Shown here piece after piece: positions 16,767 through 26,985 of a stretch of 64,000 bases of DNA; the first letter of the stretch is position 1, and the number at the start of each line of letters is the position of its first letter. The notes under the pieces were generated by a model. It was given only the letters and a program-made list of their open reading frames with translations, had not been told where the DNA came from and made no database searches. This DNA comes from Rhodococcus spelaei (GTDB taxonomy: Bacteria; Actinomycetota; Actinomycetes; Mycobacteriales; Mycobacteriaceae), in NCBI RefSeq assembly GCF_006704125.1, contig NZ_VIGH01000001.1:559918-623917 (forward strand). Reading direction: 5' to 3'. The translations under genes and the position numbers were made by a program.

Positions 16767-17956
16767 GCGGGTCGACCTGGATAGACATCGCGATCCTGGC
16801 GATCGCCGTGCTCGCCGCCAGCTCCGGCTGGCGTCAGGGTGCGGTGGCATCGGCGCTCGCGTTCCTGGGGGTGGTCCTCGGCGCGGTCGCGGGCATCCTG
16901 ATCGCACCCCACGTGCTGGTGCACATGGAGGGAGGGCGCATCCGGGTCCTCGCCGGGGTGCTGCTGATCGTCGGATTGGTGATCATCGGCGAGGTCGCCG
17001 GCATGGTGCTCGGCCGCGCCGCCCGCGGCGGCATGCACAGTCCGGTCGCGCGGTCGGTCGACAGCGTCGTCGGCGCCGGGCTGCAGGCCGCGGCGGTACT
17101 GGTGGCTGCCTGGCTGCTGGCCATTCCGCTGACGGCGTCCTCGCAGCCCGCGGTCGCCACCGCGGTCCGCGGGTCGAAGGTGCTGACCCAGGTCGACGAG
17201 GTCGCGCCGAGCTGGATGCGACGGCTGCCGAGCGACTTCTCCGCGTTGCTCGACACGTCGGGACTGCCGGACGTGATCGGCCCGTTCGGTCGCACCCCCA
17301 TCGCCGTGGTGGACCCGCCGGACGCGGCGATCGCGCAGGGCCCGCTCGCGGCGCGACTGCAGTCGAGTGTGCTGCGGGTGCGCGGGGTGGCGCCGAGCTG
17401 CCAGCGCGCGCTCGAGGGATCCGGTTTCGTGGTCGGCCCCGAGCGGGTGATGACCAACGCGCACGTCGTGGCCGGCACGAACAAGGTCGTCGTGGACACC
17501 GCGAACGGTGCGCTCGACGCGAAGGTCGTGCTCTTCGACCCCGAGGTGGACGTCGCGGTCCTGGCGGTGCCCGGACTCGACGCAGACCCGCTGCAGTTCG
17601 CCCCGAAGCCCGCGAAGTCGGGGGACACCGCGCTGGTGCTGGGTTACCCGGGCGGCGGTCCGTACACCGCGAGCGCGGCGCGGGTCCGCGAGACGCTGGA
17701 CCTGAGCGGTCCGGACATCTACCGCGCCCGCGACGTGACGCGGGAGGTGTACACGGTGCGCGGGTCGATCAGGCAGGGCAACTCCGGAGGCCCACTGGTC
17801 GACGAGCAGGGGCGCGTCCTCGGAGTGGTGTTCGGTGCGGCGGTGGACAACAGTGACACCGGGTTCGTGCTCACAGCGGCGGAGGTGTCGCGACAGCTCG
17901 CGCAGGCGACGTCTGCGGTCGGTGCGGTCAGCACCGGTGACTGCATAGGCGCGTAG
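16763..17956 (+). CDS. marP: Membrane serine protease MarP
   Basis: 397 residues. Four membrane helices fill residues 5-122 (CvpA-like), followed by a periplasmic chymotrypsin-fold protease. The triad is His234 (TNAHVV), Asp263 (EVDVAVL) and Ser341 (GNSGGPL). Cys213 and Cys395 could form the known regulatory disulfide. In M. tuberculosis MarP (Rv3671c) maintains intracellular pH in acid and cleaves a peptidoglycan hydrolase; conservation of that role is inferred. It is last of the nth-thioredoxin-NUDIX-marP run, each step joined by short spacing or overlap. Confidence 0.95.
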   Translation: MSGSTWIDIAILAIAVLAASSGWRQGAVASALAFLGVVLGAVAGILIAPHVLVHMEGGRIRVLAGVLLIVGLVIIGEVAGMVLGRAARGGMHSPVARSVDSVVGAGLQAAAVLVAAWLLAIPLTASSQPAVATAVRGSKVLTQVDEVAPSWMRRLPSDFSALLDTSGLPDVIGPFGRTPIAVVDPPDAAIAQGPLAARLQSSVLRVRGVAPSCQRALEGSGFVVGPERVMTNAHVVAGTNKVVVDTANGALDAKVVLFDPEVDVAVLAVPGLDADPLQFAPKPAKSGDTALVLGYPGGGPYTASAARVRETLDLSGPDIYRARDVTREVYTVRGSIRQGNSGGPLVDEQGRVLGVVFGAAVDNSDTGFVLTAAEVSRQLAQATSAVGAVSTGDCIGA

Positions 17957-18006
17957 CGCCCGTGAGTCCTTCTGGCCCTTGTCGGGGCCAGAAGGACTCA
18001 CGGGCG
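17957..18006. terminator. Two-way terminator between marP and ephE
   Basis: Twenty-two-base perfect arms surround the loop TTGTCG, starting immediately after the marP stop. The ephE stop lies 12 bp further on the opposite strand. Confidence 0.8.
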
Positions 18007-18017
18007 GCGAAGCCGCC

Positions 18018-18941
18018 TTACAGGAACTCCGTCAGAGCCGACGTCACCTCGGCCGGGCTTTCCCGGTGCACGTAGTGGCCGGCGCCGGGCACGGCGTGCA
18101 GTCGGCGCGACGGCGCCCACCGGGTGTCCTGCTCCAGCGTGGGACGCAGCACGAACGGGTCGGCGTCGCCGTGGATCTGCAGCACCGGCAGTGTCAGGAC
18201 CTGGTCCATCGCGGTCATGAACCGCCTGCCGTCCGGCCGCCACTGGCTGCGGAACGCCCAGCGCTGGTACTCCAGGCCGCAATGCGCGGCGCCGGGGATC
18301 TGGATCGCGGACCGGGCGCGGGCGGCGGCCTCCGGGAACTCCTCGGACTGCTGCCACTGCGTGCTCGAGCGGTCTCGCAGCAACCGCTCGACGGCGGCGC
18401 CGTCGTCGCGGGTCAGGGCCCGTTCCGGTCGCCACGGCGGCTGGTAGCTCAGGAACGACGGCAGTAGGGCGGCGCGTTGCGCACGCTCCCGCAGCGCCGA
18501 CCGCCGGAGGGCGATCGGGTGCGGGGACGCGACGAGTGCGATCGACCGGACCAACCGCGGATGCAGGGTGGCGGTGGCCCAGCAGATCAGGCCGCCGTCG
18601 GCGTGCCCGACCAGTGAGGCTTCGGTGTGCCCGAGCGCGCGGATCAGCCCGGCCACGTCGTTCGCGGAGGTCCAGCTGTCGTATCCGCGTGGGGGCTTGT
18701 CCGTGTCGCCGTAGCCGCGCAGGTCCATCGCGACCGTCCGGTACCCGGCGTCGGCGAGCGCGACCAGTTGGTGGCGCCACGACCACCAGAAGTCGGCGAA
18801 TCCGTGCAGCAGCACCACCAGCGGTGCACCGGGATCCGACGGTCCGGCCTCGACGGCGTGGAAGCGGATGCCGTTGGCGTGCACGTCGCGGTGCCGCCAC
18901 GGTCCGTCGATGCGAACGGTGGAGGGGTCGGGGAAGGTCAC
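18018..18941 (-). CDS. ephE: Epoxide hydrolase-like alpha/beta hydrolase (EphE-like)
   Basis: 307 residues. The oxyanion motif HGF is at 46-48, and the nucleophile elbow VGHADGG puts Asp at 115, as in epoxide hydrolases rather than the Ser of esterases. The acid is near HGDADPF and the catalytic His in PGAGHYVHRE. Such enzymes open epoxides to diols; in pathogenic relatives EphE is one of several detoxifying paralogs. The start is GTG 18941. It lies 20 bp after the DUF1469 gene and is probably co-transcribed with it. Confidence 0.88.
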   Translation of the reverse strand: MTFPDPSTVRIDGPWRHRDVHANGIRFHAVEAGPSDPGAPLVVLLHGFADFWWSWRHQLVALADAGYRTVAMDLRGYGDTDKPPRGYDSWTSANDVAGLIRALGHTEASLVGHADGGLICWATATLHPRLVRSIALVASPHPIALRRSALRERAQRAALLPSFLSYQPPWRPERALTRDDGAAVERLLRDRSSTQWQQSEEFPEAAARARSAIQIPGAAHCGLEYQRWAFRSQWRPDGRRFMTAMDQVLTLPVLQIHGDADPFVLRPTLEQDTRWAPSRRLHAVPGAGHYVHRESPAEVTSALTEFL

Positions 18942-18961
18942 CTTGGCCGGGACTCCGGCGG

Positions 18962-19498
18962 TCAGGGGGCGGTCCGGCGGGCGTACTCGCCGGGGGTGTA
19001 GTCGCCGTGCTTGTAGCTCGACTCGGCGGCGGTCGGCAGCACGGTCGCGGCCTGCCGCAGCGAGTCGATCGTCTTCTCGGGGGCCCGGAGTTTGCGCACC
19101 CGCAGGTAACCGAGCAGTGCCAGTACGCCCGTGACGACCACCATCAGCAGGAACACGATGAGGAAGGCGAGCCAGCGGTACACCCAGGTGTCGAGCAGTT
19201 CGGCGAGGAAGAAGAAGAAGAAGAACGAGCTGAACAGCAGGACCGTGAGCGCGAGGACGAAGAACAGCGAGCCTTGCAGGCCCTTCTTCACCTCGCCCGT
19301 CACCTCGGCCTTGGCGAGTTCGACCTCGGCCCGGACCAGGGTGGACACCTGAGCGGTGGCGTCCTTGACCAGGTTGCCGATGCTGGCGGTGCCCGGCGCG
19401 TGCGCGTCCACGTCCGTCAGCGGGATGGAGGAGATGGTGTTGGGTACACCGCTCTCGGTCAGCCGCTCGGTCCTGCCGTTGCGGTCGCTGGTGCTCAC
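18962..19498 (-). CDS. DUF1469 (holin 3_6 superfamily) membrane protein (Rv3669-like)
   Basis: About 178 residues. The amphipathic stretch LVKDATAQVSTLVRAEVELAKAEV matches DUF1469, followed by two membrane helices, one with an extreme run of phenylalanines (SSFFFFFFLAELL). A charged tail follows. The function is unknown; relatives sit in the inner membrane. GTG 19498 has AGGGG at good spacing and is preferred; an in-frame TTG at 19528 overlaps the nhaA end and has no ribosome site. Confidence 0.8.
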   Translation of the reverse strand: MSTSDRNGRTERLTESGVPNTISSIPLTDVDAHAPGTASIGNLVKDATAQVSTLVRAEVELAKAEVTGEVKKGLQGSLFFVLALTVLLFSSFFFFFFLAELLDTWVYRWLAFLIVFLLMVVVTGVLALLGYLRVRKLRAPEKTIDSLRQAATVLPTAAESSYKHGDYTPGEYARRTAP

Positions 19499-19524
19499 GT
19501 CGTCGCCCCTGTCGTTGTCGTCGT

Positions 19525-20769
19525 TCAAGGCCGGTCTGGCTCGGCTCGGTCTAGCTGGTCACGTTCGGCGCGGGCCTGGTGGATGCGCCCCCGGCGCAAC
19601 AGTAGCGCCGAGCCGATCAGCGACGCCGCCAAGGAGGTGAGCAGGACTGCGGCCTTGGCCTTCTCCTGCTCGGCGCCCTCGAGCGCGAGTTCGGCCACGA
19701 GAAGGCTAACTGTGAAGCCGATCGCGCCGAGCACCGACAGGGCGAACATGTCGCGGAATCCGAGGCTGCTCGGCTTGGTCGCGATGCCGAGGCGGACCGC
19801 GGTCCACGAGACGCCGAAGATGCCGAGGATCTTGCCGACGAGCAGTCCCAGCATGATGGCGAGGGTCAGACGGTCGGTGAACAGCGACCCGAGCACATCC
19901 CCGCCCAGCGGCACCCCGGAGGCGAAGAGCGCGAAGATCGGCACGCACAGCCCCGCCGACCAGGGCTGGATGCGGTGTTCGAGGCGGGTGGCGGGCGCCT
20001 CGTCCTCGCCCGGGTCGGTCCGCACCCGGGTGAGCAGGCCGAGGGCCACGCCGGCGAGCGTGGCGTGAATTCCGGCCTCGTGCACGCTGTACCAGGTCAG
20101 CAGCGCCAGCGGGACGTAGAGCAATGGTGTGGTGATCCGGCGGTGCTGGGCGTACGCGTAGACGGTCGCGCAGGCCACTGCGGCGAGGAGCCACCAGAGT
20201 GCGATCGACGCGGTGAACACGGTCGCGATGATGATGATGGCGAGCAGGTCGTCGACGACGGCGAGGCTGAGCAGGAACACCCTGGCGCCGGCCGGGATGC
20301 GGGAGCCGGTGAGGGCGAGCACACCGAGCGCGAAGGCGATGTCGGTGGCGACCGGGATGGCCCAGGCCCGGTCGATGCCGGGCGTGCCCCAGCCGACCGC
20401 GAGGGCGATCAACGCGGGGGTGACGACGCCGCCGACGGCCGCGATGATCGGCAGCATTGCCTTCTTGCGCTCGGCGAGCTCGCCGACGACCAGTTCGCGC
20501 TTGAGTTCGAGCCCAGCGACGAAGAAGAACACCGCCAGCAGCCCGTCCTGCGCCCAGGACCCGACCGTCAGGTTCAGGTGCAGTGCGCTCGGGCCGATCT
20601 GGAAGTCGCGCAGGTCGGTGTAGGCATCGGACCAGGTGGAGTTCGCCCAGATCAGGGCGATCGCGGCGGAGACGAGGAGCAGGCTGCCGCCGACCGTCTC
20701 GGTCCGGAGGTAGCGGGACAGTTCGGAGCGTTTCGATCGGATCACGCGGATTCTCCTGGTCGCGGGCAT
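19525..20769 (-). CDS. nhaA: Na+/H+ antiporter NhaA
   Basis: 414 residues with about 12 helices. Family marks are FFFVAGLELKRELVVGEL, PVATDIAFALGVLAL and VVDDLLAIIIIA, the Asp-Asp pair that carries Na+ and H+. FRDMFALSVLGAIGFTVSLLVAEL also fits. It exports sodium in exchange for protons and helps pH and salt balance. It stops 26 bp before the DUF1469 start, suggesting one minus-strand operon nhaA-DUF1469-ephE. ATG 20769 is used; GTG nine codons later is possible. Confidence 0.93.
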   Translation of the reverse strand: MPATRRIRVIRSKRSELSRYLRTETVGGSLLLVSAAIALIWANSTWSDAYTDLRDFQIGPSALHLNLTVGSWAQDGLLAVFFFVAGLELKRELVVGELAERKKAMLPIIAAVGGVVTPALIALAVGWGTPGIDRAWAIPVATDIAFALGVLALTGSRIPAGARVFLLSLAVVDDLLAIIIIATVFTASIALWWLLAAVACATVYAYAQHRRITTPLLYVPLALLTWYSVHEAGIHATLAGVALGLLTRVRTDPGEDEAPATRLEHRIQPWSAGLCVPIFALFASGVPLGGDVLGSLFTDRLTLAIMLGLLVGKILGIFGVSWTAVRLGIATKPSSLGFRDMFALSVLGAIGFTVSLLVAELALEGAEQEKAKAAVLLTSLAASLIGSALLLRRGRIHQARAERDQLDRAEPDRP

Positions 20770-20868
20770 GCGGGGGCGATGTGCCGACCAGACTTCCCGG
20801 CGCTCCGTACGAGATCTTAACGGCTCGTGCCAGGTTCCCGCGCCGGTCGAGACCTTCTCCGCGGACCG

Positions 20869-23199
20869 TCAGCTCGGCGGATCGGCGGGCTTCGCTGCCC
20901 GTTCGATCACCCAGGCGGCGATCTGGGTGCGCGACGTGAAGCCGAGTTTCGAGAGCACGTGCTCGACGTGTCCCTGCGCGGTGCGCTGCGAGATCACCAG
21001 TTGTTCGGCGATCGCCCGGTTCGTCAGGCCGCGGGCCACCAGGTCGGCCACCTCCTGCTCGCGCGGGGTCAGGTCGGTGGCGGCCCGGCCCTGCGTGGCG
21101 TCGGCCCGTGGCGGCGCCTGCTCCTCCAGCGCGAACGCCACGATCTCGTCGAGACCCAGCCCGGTACCCCGCGCGAAGGCCGCGTCGAACGAGCGCGCGC
21201 CGAGGGCCCGGCGGGCGTGTCGTTCACAGTTGTCGTGGTGAATCGGCAGCCCCGGGATGACCACTCCCTGAACTCCCGCAGCCCGCCACAGCGACTGGGC
21301 GCCGCCGAGCAGCACGGCAGCCCGCTGGGGTTGGTTCGCATCGACCGCGATCCAGGCCAGTACCTCGACGCAGATCGCCGAGCACAGCGGATCGTCCATC
21401 CGGACGGTCAGGCGGAGGCCCTGTTCGAGTTCGGCACGGGCCCGAGCCGGCTCCTGTTGCCACAACGCAATTCCGAGCGAGCTGAGAGCGTACGCGCGGT
21501 ACACCGCTTCGTCCCTCGGCGCGGTGATCGAGAGGACCTCGTCCGCGTACTCGACGGCCGCCGCGACGTCGTCGAGCAGGGCGTGGGCCATGGCGAGCCC
21601 GAGCAGGGTCGACAGGTGCCGGACACGGTCCTCACCGGCGCGCACGGTGTCGAGGATGTTGCCGAGGACCTCGACGGTGGTTTTCGGGTCGCCGTCGAAC
21701 ATCGCCAGGTGCCCGGCGGCGTGCGTGACGAGGGTGTCCGAATCGGGGTCGTCGAGCGTCGCCGCCGCCCGGTGCGCCTCGTCGACGAGTGCCAGTCCCG
21801 CCGCGGCGTCACCCTGATTGCCGGCCAGCACCGCGTTCGCGCAGAGCGCCTCGACGCGGGCTTTCGTCGGCACCCCGCCCTGGGCGTCGAGGCTGCGGTC
21901 GAACCAGTACCGGCCCTCGCTGAGCGCGCCGCGGGCGACCCAGAACTGGAACAGGGCATTCGACAGCGTCAGCGCGTGCTCGGCCGAGCCCGGCTCCGCG
22001 ATGCAGTACTTGAGCACGGCCCGCAGGTTGGCCCCTTCCCGCGAGATGCGCAGAATCCAGGCCTGCTGGTTGGGGCCGATCCAGTCGACATCGGCGCGGT
22101 CGATCAACTGCTCGTACCAGTCGCGATGCCTGCGGCGCAGGTCCGCGCCCTCGTCGGATTCCTCCAGCCGCTCGAGTCCGTAGTCACGGAGCGTCTCGAG
22201 CAGCCGGTACCGCACCACCCCGTCCGGTTCCTCCCGGATGAGGATCGACTTGTCGACGAGGGAGGCGATGACGTCGAGCAGGTCGTCGGGAGTGAGGTCT
22301 CCGGCCGCGATGCCCTCGGCGGCGTCGAGCTCGAAACCGCGGGCGAACACCGACAGCCGCCGCCACAGTCCGCGCTCCGTCTCGGTGCACAGGTCGTGGC
22401 TCCAGTCGATGCACATCCGCAGGGTCTGCTGGCGGGTCGGCGCTCCCCGGGTGCCGGCGACCAGCAGGCGGTAGCGGTCGGTGAGCCGATCGAGAATCTG
22501 AGCCGGCGACATTGCCCGCAACCGGGCCGCCGCGAGTTCGATCGGCAGCGGCAGTCCGTCGAGTCGGCGGCAGATCTGGGCGACCGTCGCCCGGTTGTCG
22601 TCTGTGAGCTCGAATCCGGGTACGGCGGCGCCTGCCCGTTCGACGAAGAGCGTCACCGCCTCGTACTGCGCGACACCCCGCCGCGCCGCGCGTGGGTCCG
22701 GGGCCGACATCGGCGGGACGCGGAATGCGGCCTCGCCGCCGATCGTCAGGGGTTCCCTGCTGGTGGCGAGGATTCGCAGCTGCGGGCAGGCGCGCAGCAG
22801 GGTCTCGGCGAGCTTCGCGACGGCGTCGACGAGGTGCTCACAGTTGTCGAGCACCAACAGGATCTGGCGGTCGTCGAGGAAGTCGAGCAGGGTCTGCAGC
22901 GGCGAGTGCGCCACCTGATCGCGCAGCCCGAGCGTGGCGGCGACGATGTCCGGCACCAGTTCCGGGTCGCTTTGTTCGCCGAACTCGACGAGCCACACAC
23001 CGTCGTCGAAGGCGCGCCGCGAGTCGGCCGCGACCCGCAGCGCGAGCCGGGTCTTGCCGACACCGCCGATCCCGGTCAGTGTCACCAGACGCGAGACGGC
23101 CAGCAGACGTCTGCCCTCGGTCACCTCGCGTCGGCGACCGACGAAACTCGTCATATCCAGGGGCAGGTTGCCGAGCCTGTCCCGAGTGGAGGGCGCCAT
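20869..23199 (-). CDS. LuxR-type regulator with AAA/NB-ARC-like ATPase domain
   Basis: 776 residues. The ATPase starts at about 18 (TSFVGRRREV), with Walker A GIGGVGKT at 43-50, Walker B LLVLDNCEHL and the sensor ILATSREPL. A winged-helix region and TPR-like repeats (about 400-680) follow. The C-terminus is a LuxR HTH, LTPREQEVADLVARGLTNRAI and RTAQGHVEHVLSKLGFTSR. It belongs to the large ATP-dependent regulators found widely in actinobacteria. Ligand and targets are unknown; acs downstream or nhaA beyond are candidates by position only. Confidence 0.9.
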   Translation of the reverse strand: MAPSTRDRLGNLPLDMTSFVGRRREVTEGRRLLAVSRLVTLTGIGGVGKTRLALRVAADSRRAFDDGVWLVEFGEQSDPELVPDIVAATLGLRDQVAHSPLQTLLDFLDDRQILLVLDNCEHLVDAVAKLAETLLRACPQLRILATSREPLTIGGEAAFRVPPMSAPDPRAARRGVAQYEAVTLFVERAGAAVPGFELTDDNRATVAQICRRLDGLPLPIELAAARLRAMSPAQILDRLTDRYRLLVAGTRGAPTRQQTLRMCIDWSHDLCTETERGLWRRLSVFARGFELDAAEGIAAGDLTPDDLLDVIASLVDKSILIREEPDGVVRYRLLETLRDYGLERLEESDEGADLRRRHRDWYEQLIDRADVDWIGPNQQAWILRISREGANLRAVLKYCIAEPGSAEHALTLSNALFQFWVARGALSEGRYWFDRSLDAQGGVPTKARVEALCANAVLAGNQGDAAAGLALVDEAHRAAATLDDPDSDTLVTHAAGHLAMFDGDPKTTVEVLGNILDTVRAGEDRVRHLSTLLGLAMAHALLDDVAAAVEYADEVLSITAPRDEAVYRAYALSSLGIALWQQEPARARAELEQGLRLTVRMDDPLCSAICVEVLAWIAVDANQPQRAAVLLGGAQSLWRAAGVQGVVIPGLPIHHDNCERHARRALGARSFDAAFARGTGLGLDEIVAFALEEQAPPRADATQGRAATDLTPREQEVADLVARGLTNRAIAEQLVISQRTAQGHVEHVLSKLGFTSRTQIAAWVIERAAKPADPPS

Positions 23200-23360
23200 C
23201 GAACCGTCACCTTCATGTCGGCGTCAGCGACCGTGACGGCTCCCCGGTGCCGCGGTGGGAACTCCTGCGAGCCACGCTGCGTATTCGCGCTGACATGCCA
23301 CCACTTCCATTCTGCCGGAAGGAAGGCCGGAGGGGGTGGTCCGCGACGCACTCGTGACCC

Positions 23361-23399
23361 GGTGCGGTCGAAGGAGTCCTGGGACCCGTCGACCGCACC
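23361..23399 (-). terminator. Inverted repeat just after acs
   Basis: Eleven-base perfect arms (GGTGCGGTCGA and its complement) lie 17 bases apart, 6 bp downstream of the acs stop. The spacer is long, so a terminator is likely but not certain. Confidence 0.5.
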
Positions 23400-23404
23400 G
23401 CGCG

Positions 23405-25339
<1,935 letters not shown>

Positions 25340-25421
25340 GTCGCCCGTGCCCTCTTCTCGGTGTTCGATCACTGCGGTCGGCTTGCGGAGCGTGACCGCC
25401 GGGTAGTCCAATTGACGCTGC

Positions 25422-25437
25422 TGTGAGGGTAGTCACA
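25422..25437. promoter_or_regulatory. Perfect Crp/GlxR-type site upstream of acs
   Basis: TGTGA-GGGTAG-TCACA fits the actinobacterial Crp/GlxR consensus with no mismatch in the half-sites. A second overlapping palindrome (GTCACATGTGAC) follows at 25432-25443. It is 83 bp upstream of the acs start. Confidence 0.7.
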
Positions 25438-25552
25438 TGTGACCGTGAACGCACCGTTGCGCGGGGTTGCAACCTCGTGATCTGCGGCGATCGGTCGATG
25501 ACGCGCGACCGACGGTCGTCCGACGCGACGAGCGGCCGGGCCGATGGTGTGA

Positions 25553-25747
25553 TGGCCCGACGCGGTGCTCGCGGACGCGGCGCGGTGCGGCGGGGAGGTG
25601 TTGGCCGCCGGCGAGCGGCGAAGCTGGGGCGGGTACAGCGGATACTTCGCGGATCCGGACGGCTACCGGTGGGAGGTCGCCCACAATCCGGGGCTGGTAG
25701 TGGGCGAGGACGGCACCGTGACCATCGGAGACGCCACCGCCGGGTAG
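25553..25747 (+). pseudogene. C-terminal half of a VOC (glyoxalase-like) protein
   Basis: A 64-residue open stretch after a TGA at 25550-25552 reads DAVLADAARCGGEVLAAGER, then WGGYSGYFADPDGYRWEVAHNP. That is the C-terminal module of a VOC protein. No N-terminal half with a metal ligand is present in any upstream frame back to acs. It is a truncated remnant, although a short product from GTG or CTG codons cannot be excluded. Its stop TAG overlaps the TAGCGT promoter box of the next gene. Confidence 0.7.
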
Positions 25748-25750
25748 CGT
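25745..25750 (+). promoter_or_regulatory. TANNNT -10 of the leaderless Rv3662c-like gene
   Basis: TAGCGT ends 8 nt before GTG 25759. No ribosome site is visible. Confidence 0.45.
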
Positions 25751-25758
25751 CGAGCACC

Positions 25759-26508
25759 GTGAACGACCCATTGCAGCCCCTGGTGGACCTGCCCGGAGTG
25801 CTCGAGGCCGCCGACCGGGCTCGCGACGCACTCGGCGAGGTGCACCGGCACAAGACCAATCGTCGTGGCTGGCCGACGACCGCGGCCGAGGCGGCGGTCC
25901 GCGCGGCGCGGGCCTCCGCAGCCATCGACGGCGGCAGCACCGAACTGCCCGCCGAGGGCGAGGCGGGCGACCCGATTCTGGCGGGCGCGCTACGAGTGGG
26001 GCAGGCGCTCGACGGCGACGCGTTGACCATCATGACGGCGACCTGGCAGCGGGCCCCGCTGCAGGCGCTCGCGCGACTGCACCTGCTCGCGGCGGCCGGC
26101 CTGGTCGAGGACGAGGCGGAGCTCGGCCGCCCTCGCACCGCGGACGGGGTGGGGGAGCGGCTCGACCTGTTGGCGCAACTGGTCACCGGCGGCACGAAAG
26201 CTCCCGCACCGGTGCTCGCAGCGGTGGTCCACGGCGAGCTGCTGGCGCTCGCACCCTTCGGCAGCGCGGACGGTGTGGTGGCTCGGGCGGCGTCCCGACT
26301 CGTCGCCGCCTCGACGGGACTGGATCCGCACAATCTCGGTGTGCCGGAGGTCAGTTGGCTGCGCCGGCAGCAGGCGTACCGCGACGGCGCCGTCGGGTTC
26401 GCGGCCGGGACCGTCGAAGGTGTCGGCAGCTGGGTGATCCTGTGCTGCGGCGCGTTGGAAGCCGGTGCGCGCGAAGCGCTGTCGATCGCCGAGGCGGCGA
26501 CGGGCTGA
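25759..26508 (+). CDS. Rv3662c-like protein with degenerate Fic-like core
   Basis: 249 residues, soluble and alanine-rich. The region VVHGELLALAPFGSADGVVARAASRLV resembles the Fic catalytic loop HPFxxGNGRxxR. The histidine and the GNGR arginine are replaced (LAPFGSADGVVAR), so AMP transfer is doubtful. The position, convergent with the HAD gene across an RNA gene, is that of Rv3662c. The function is unknown. Confidence 0.75.
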   Translation: MNDPLQPLVDLPGVLEAADRARDALGEVHRHKTNRRGWPTTAAEAAVRAARASAAIDGGSTELPAEGEAGDPILAGALRVGQALDGDALTIMTATWQRAPLQALARLHLLAAAGLVEDEAELGRPRTADGVGERLDLLAQLVTGGTKAPAPVLAAVVHGELLALAPFGSADGVVARAASRLVAASTGLDPHNLGVPEVSWLRRQQAYRDGAVGFAAGTVEGVGSWVILCCGALEAGAREALSIAEAATG

Positions 26509-26516
26509 GTTTACGG

Positions 26517-26544
26517 TGTCCGCCGGATTGTACGGTGTCCGGCG
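26517..26544 (+). terminator. Terminator after the Rv3662c-like gene
   Basis: Nine-base perfect arms (TCCGCCGGA and its complement) surround a 10-base loop, 8 bp after the stop. Confidence 0.6.
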
Positions 26545-26607
26545 GACGTGTGAAGGGAACCGAGTTCCTTTGGGGCGCTTCGTCTTCGGGGGTCTCTGCG
26601 CATGCGA

Positions 26608-26649
26608 AGCGGGCGGCGAGGTCGACTCTCGTCAACCTCGCCGCCCGCT
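26608..26649 (-). terminator. Terminator of the Ms1-like RNA
   Basis: Fifteen-base perfect arms (AGCGGGCGGCGAGGT and its complement) surround a 12-base loop. It can also stop transcripts coming from the plus-strand gene. Confidence 0.75.
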
Positions 26650-26910
26650 AGCACGGACTACCGGGTTACCAAGCGTACAATGCGGGTTGTGATTTTTACG
26701 GCCTCGGCGTAGGCCCGGGTACCGCCAGTTCGCCTCTGCAACTGGTGCAAGGTTCTCGCCAGCGTGTGCTCGAGTCGCGCAGGCCCACAACACTTTTGCC
26801 CTTATAGTGGCTTGCTGCTCCGCGTGGGTGCCTGGTGTCCGTGCTGGGATTTCCCGACTGGGAGATCGACTCTTCTCTTCCGATTCGACCTTGGCCTGCC
26901 GTTCGTCCGT
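26608..26910 (-). ncRNA. Candidate Ms1/MTS2823 (6S-like) RNA
   Basis: No protein frame is convincing here, and base composition is lower in GC than the neighbouring genes. On the minus strand a promoter (TTGCTG, 17-nt spacer, TACAAA at 26917-26945) is followed about 300 nt later by a strong hairpin at 26608-26649. The predicted length, near 303 nt, matches Ms1 of M. smegmatis and MTS2823 of M. tuberculosis. The place, between Rv3661- and Rv3662c-like genes and in the direction of the HAD gene, is the MTS2823 locus as I recall it. Ms1 binds core RNA polymerase in stationary phase. Identification rests on synteny, promoter and terminator, not on sequence comparison. Confidence 0.72.
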
Positions 26911-26916
26911 AACTCC

Positions 26917-26945
26917 TTTGTACCCTGTGGCACCACTCACAGCAA
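26917..26945 (-). promoter_or_regulatory. Promoter of the Ms1-like RNA
   Basis: On the minus strand TTGCTG (26945-26940) and TACAAA (26922-26917) are 17 nt apart, a near-ideal housekeeping sigma promoter. Transcription should start near 26910. Confidence 0.6.
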
Positions 26946-26985
26946 GGGCTTTCGGCACTGGATCGATACCAGTTTTCCGCAGGTC

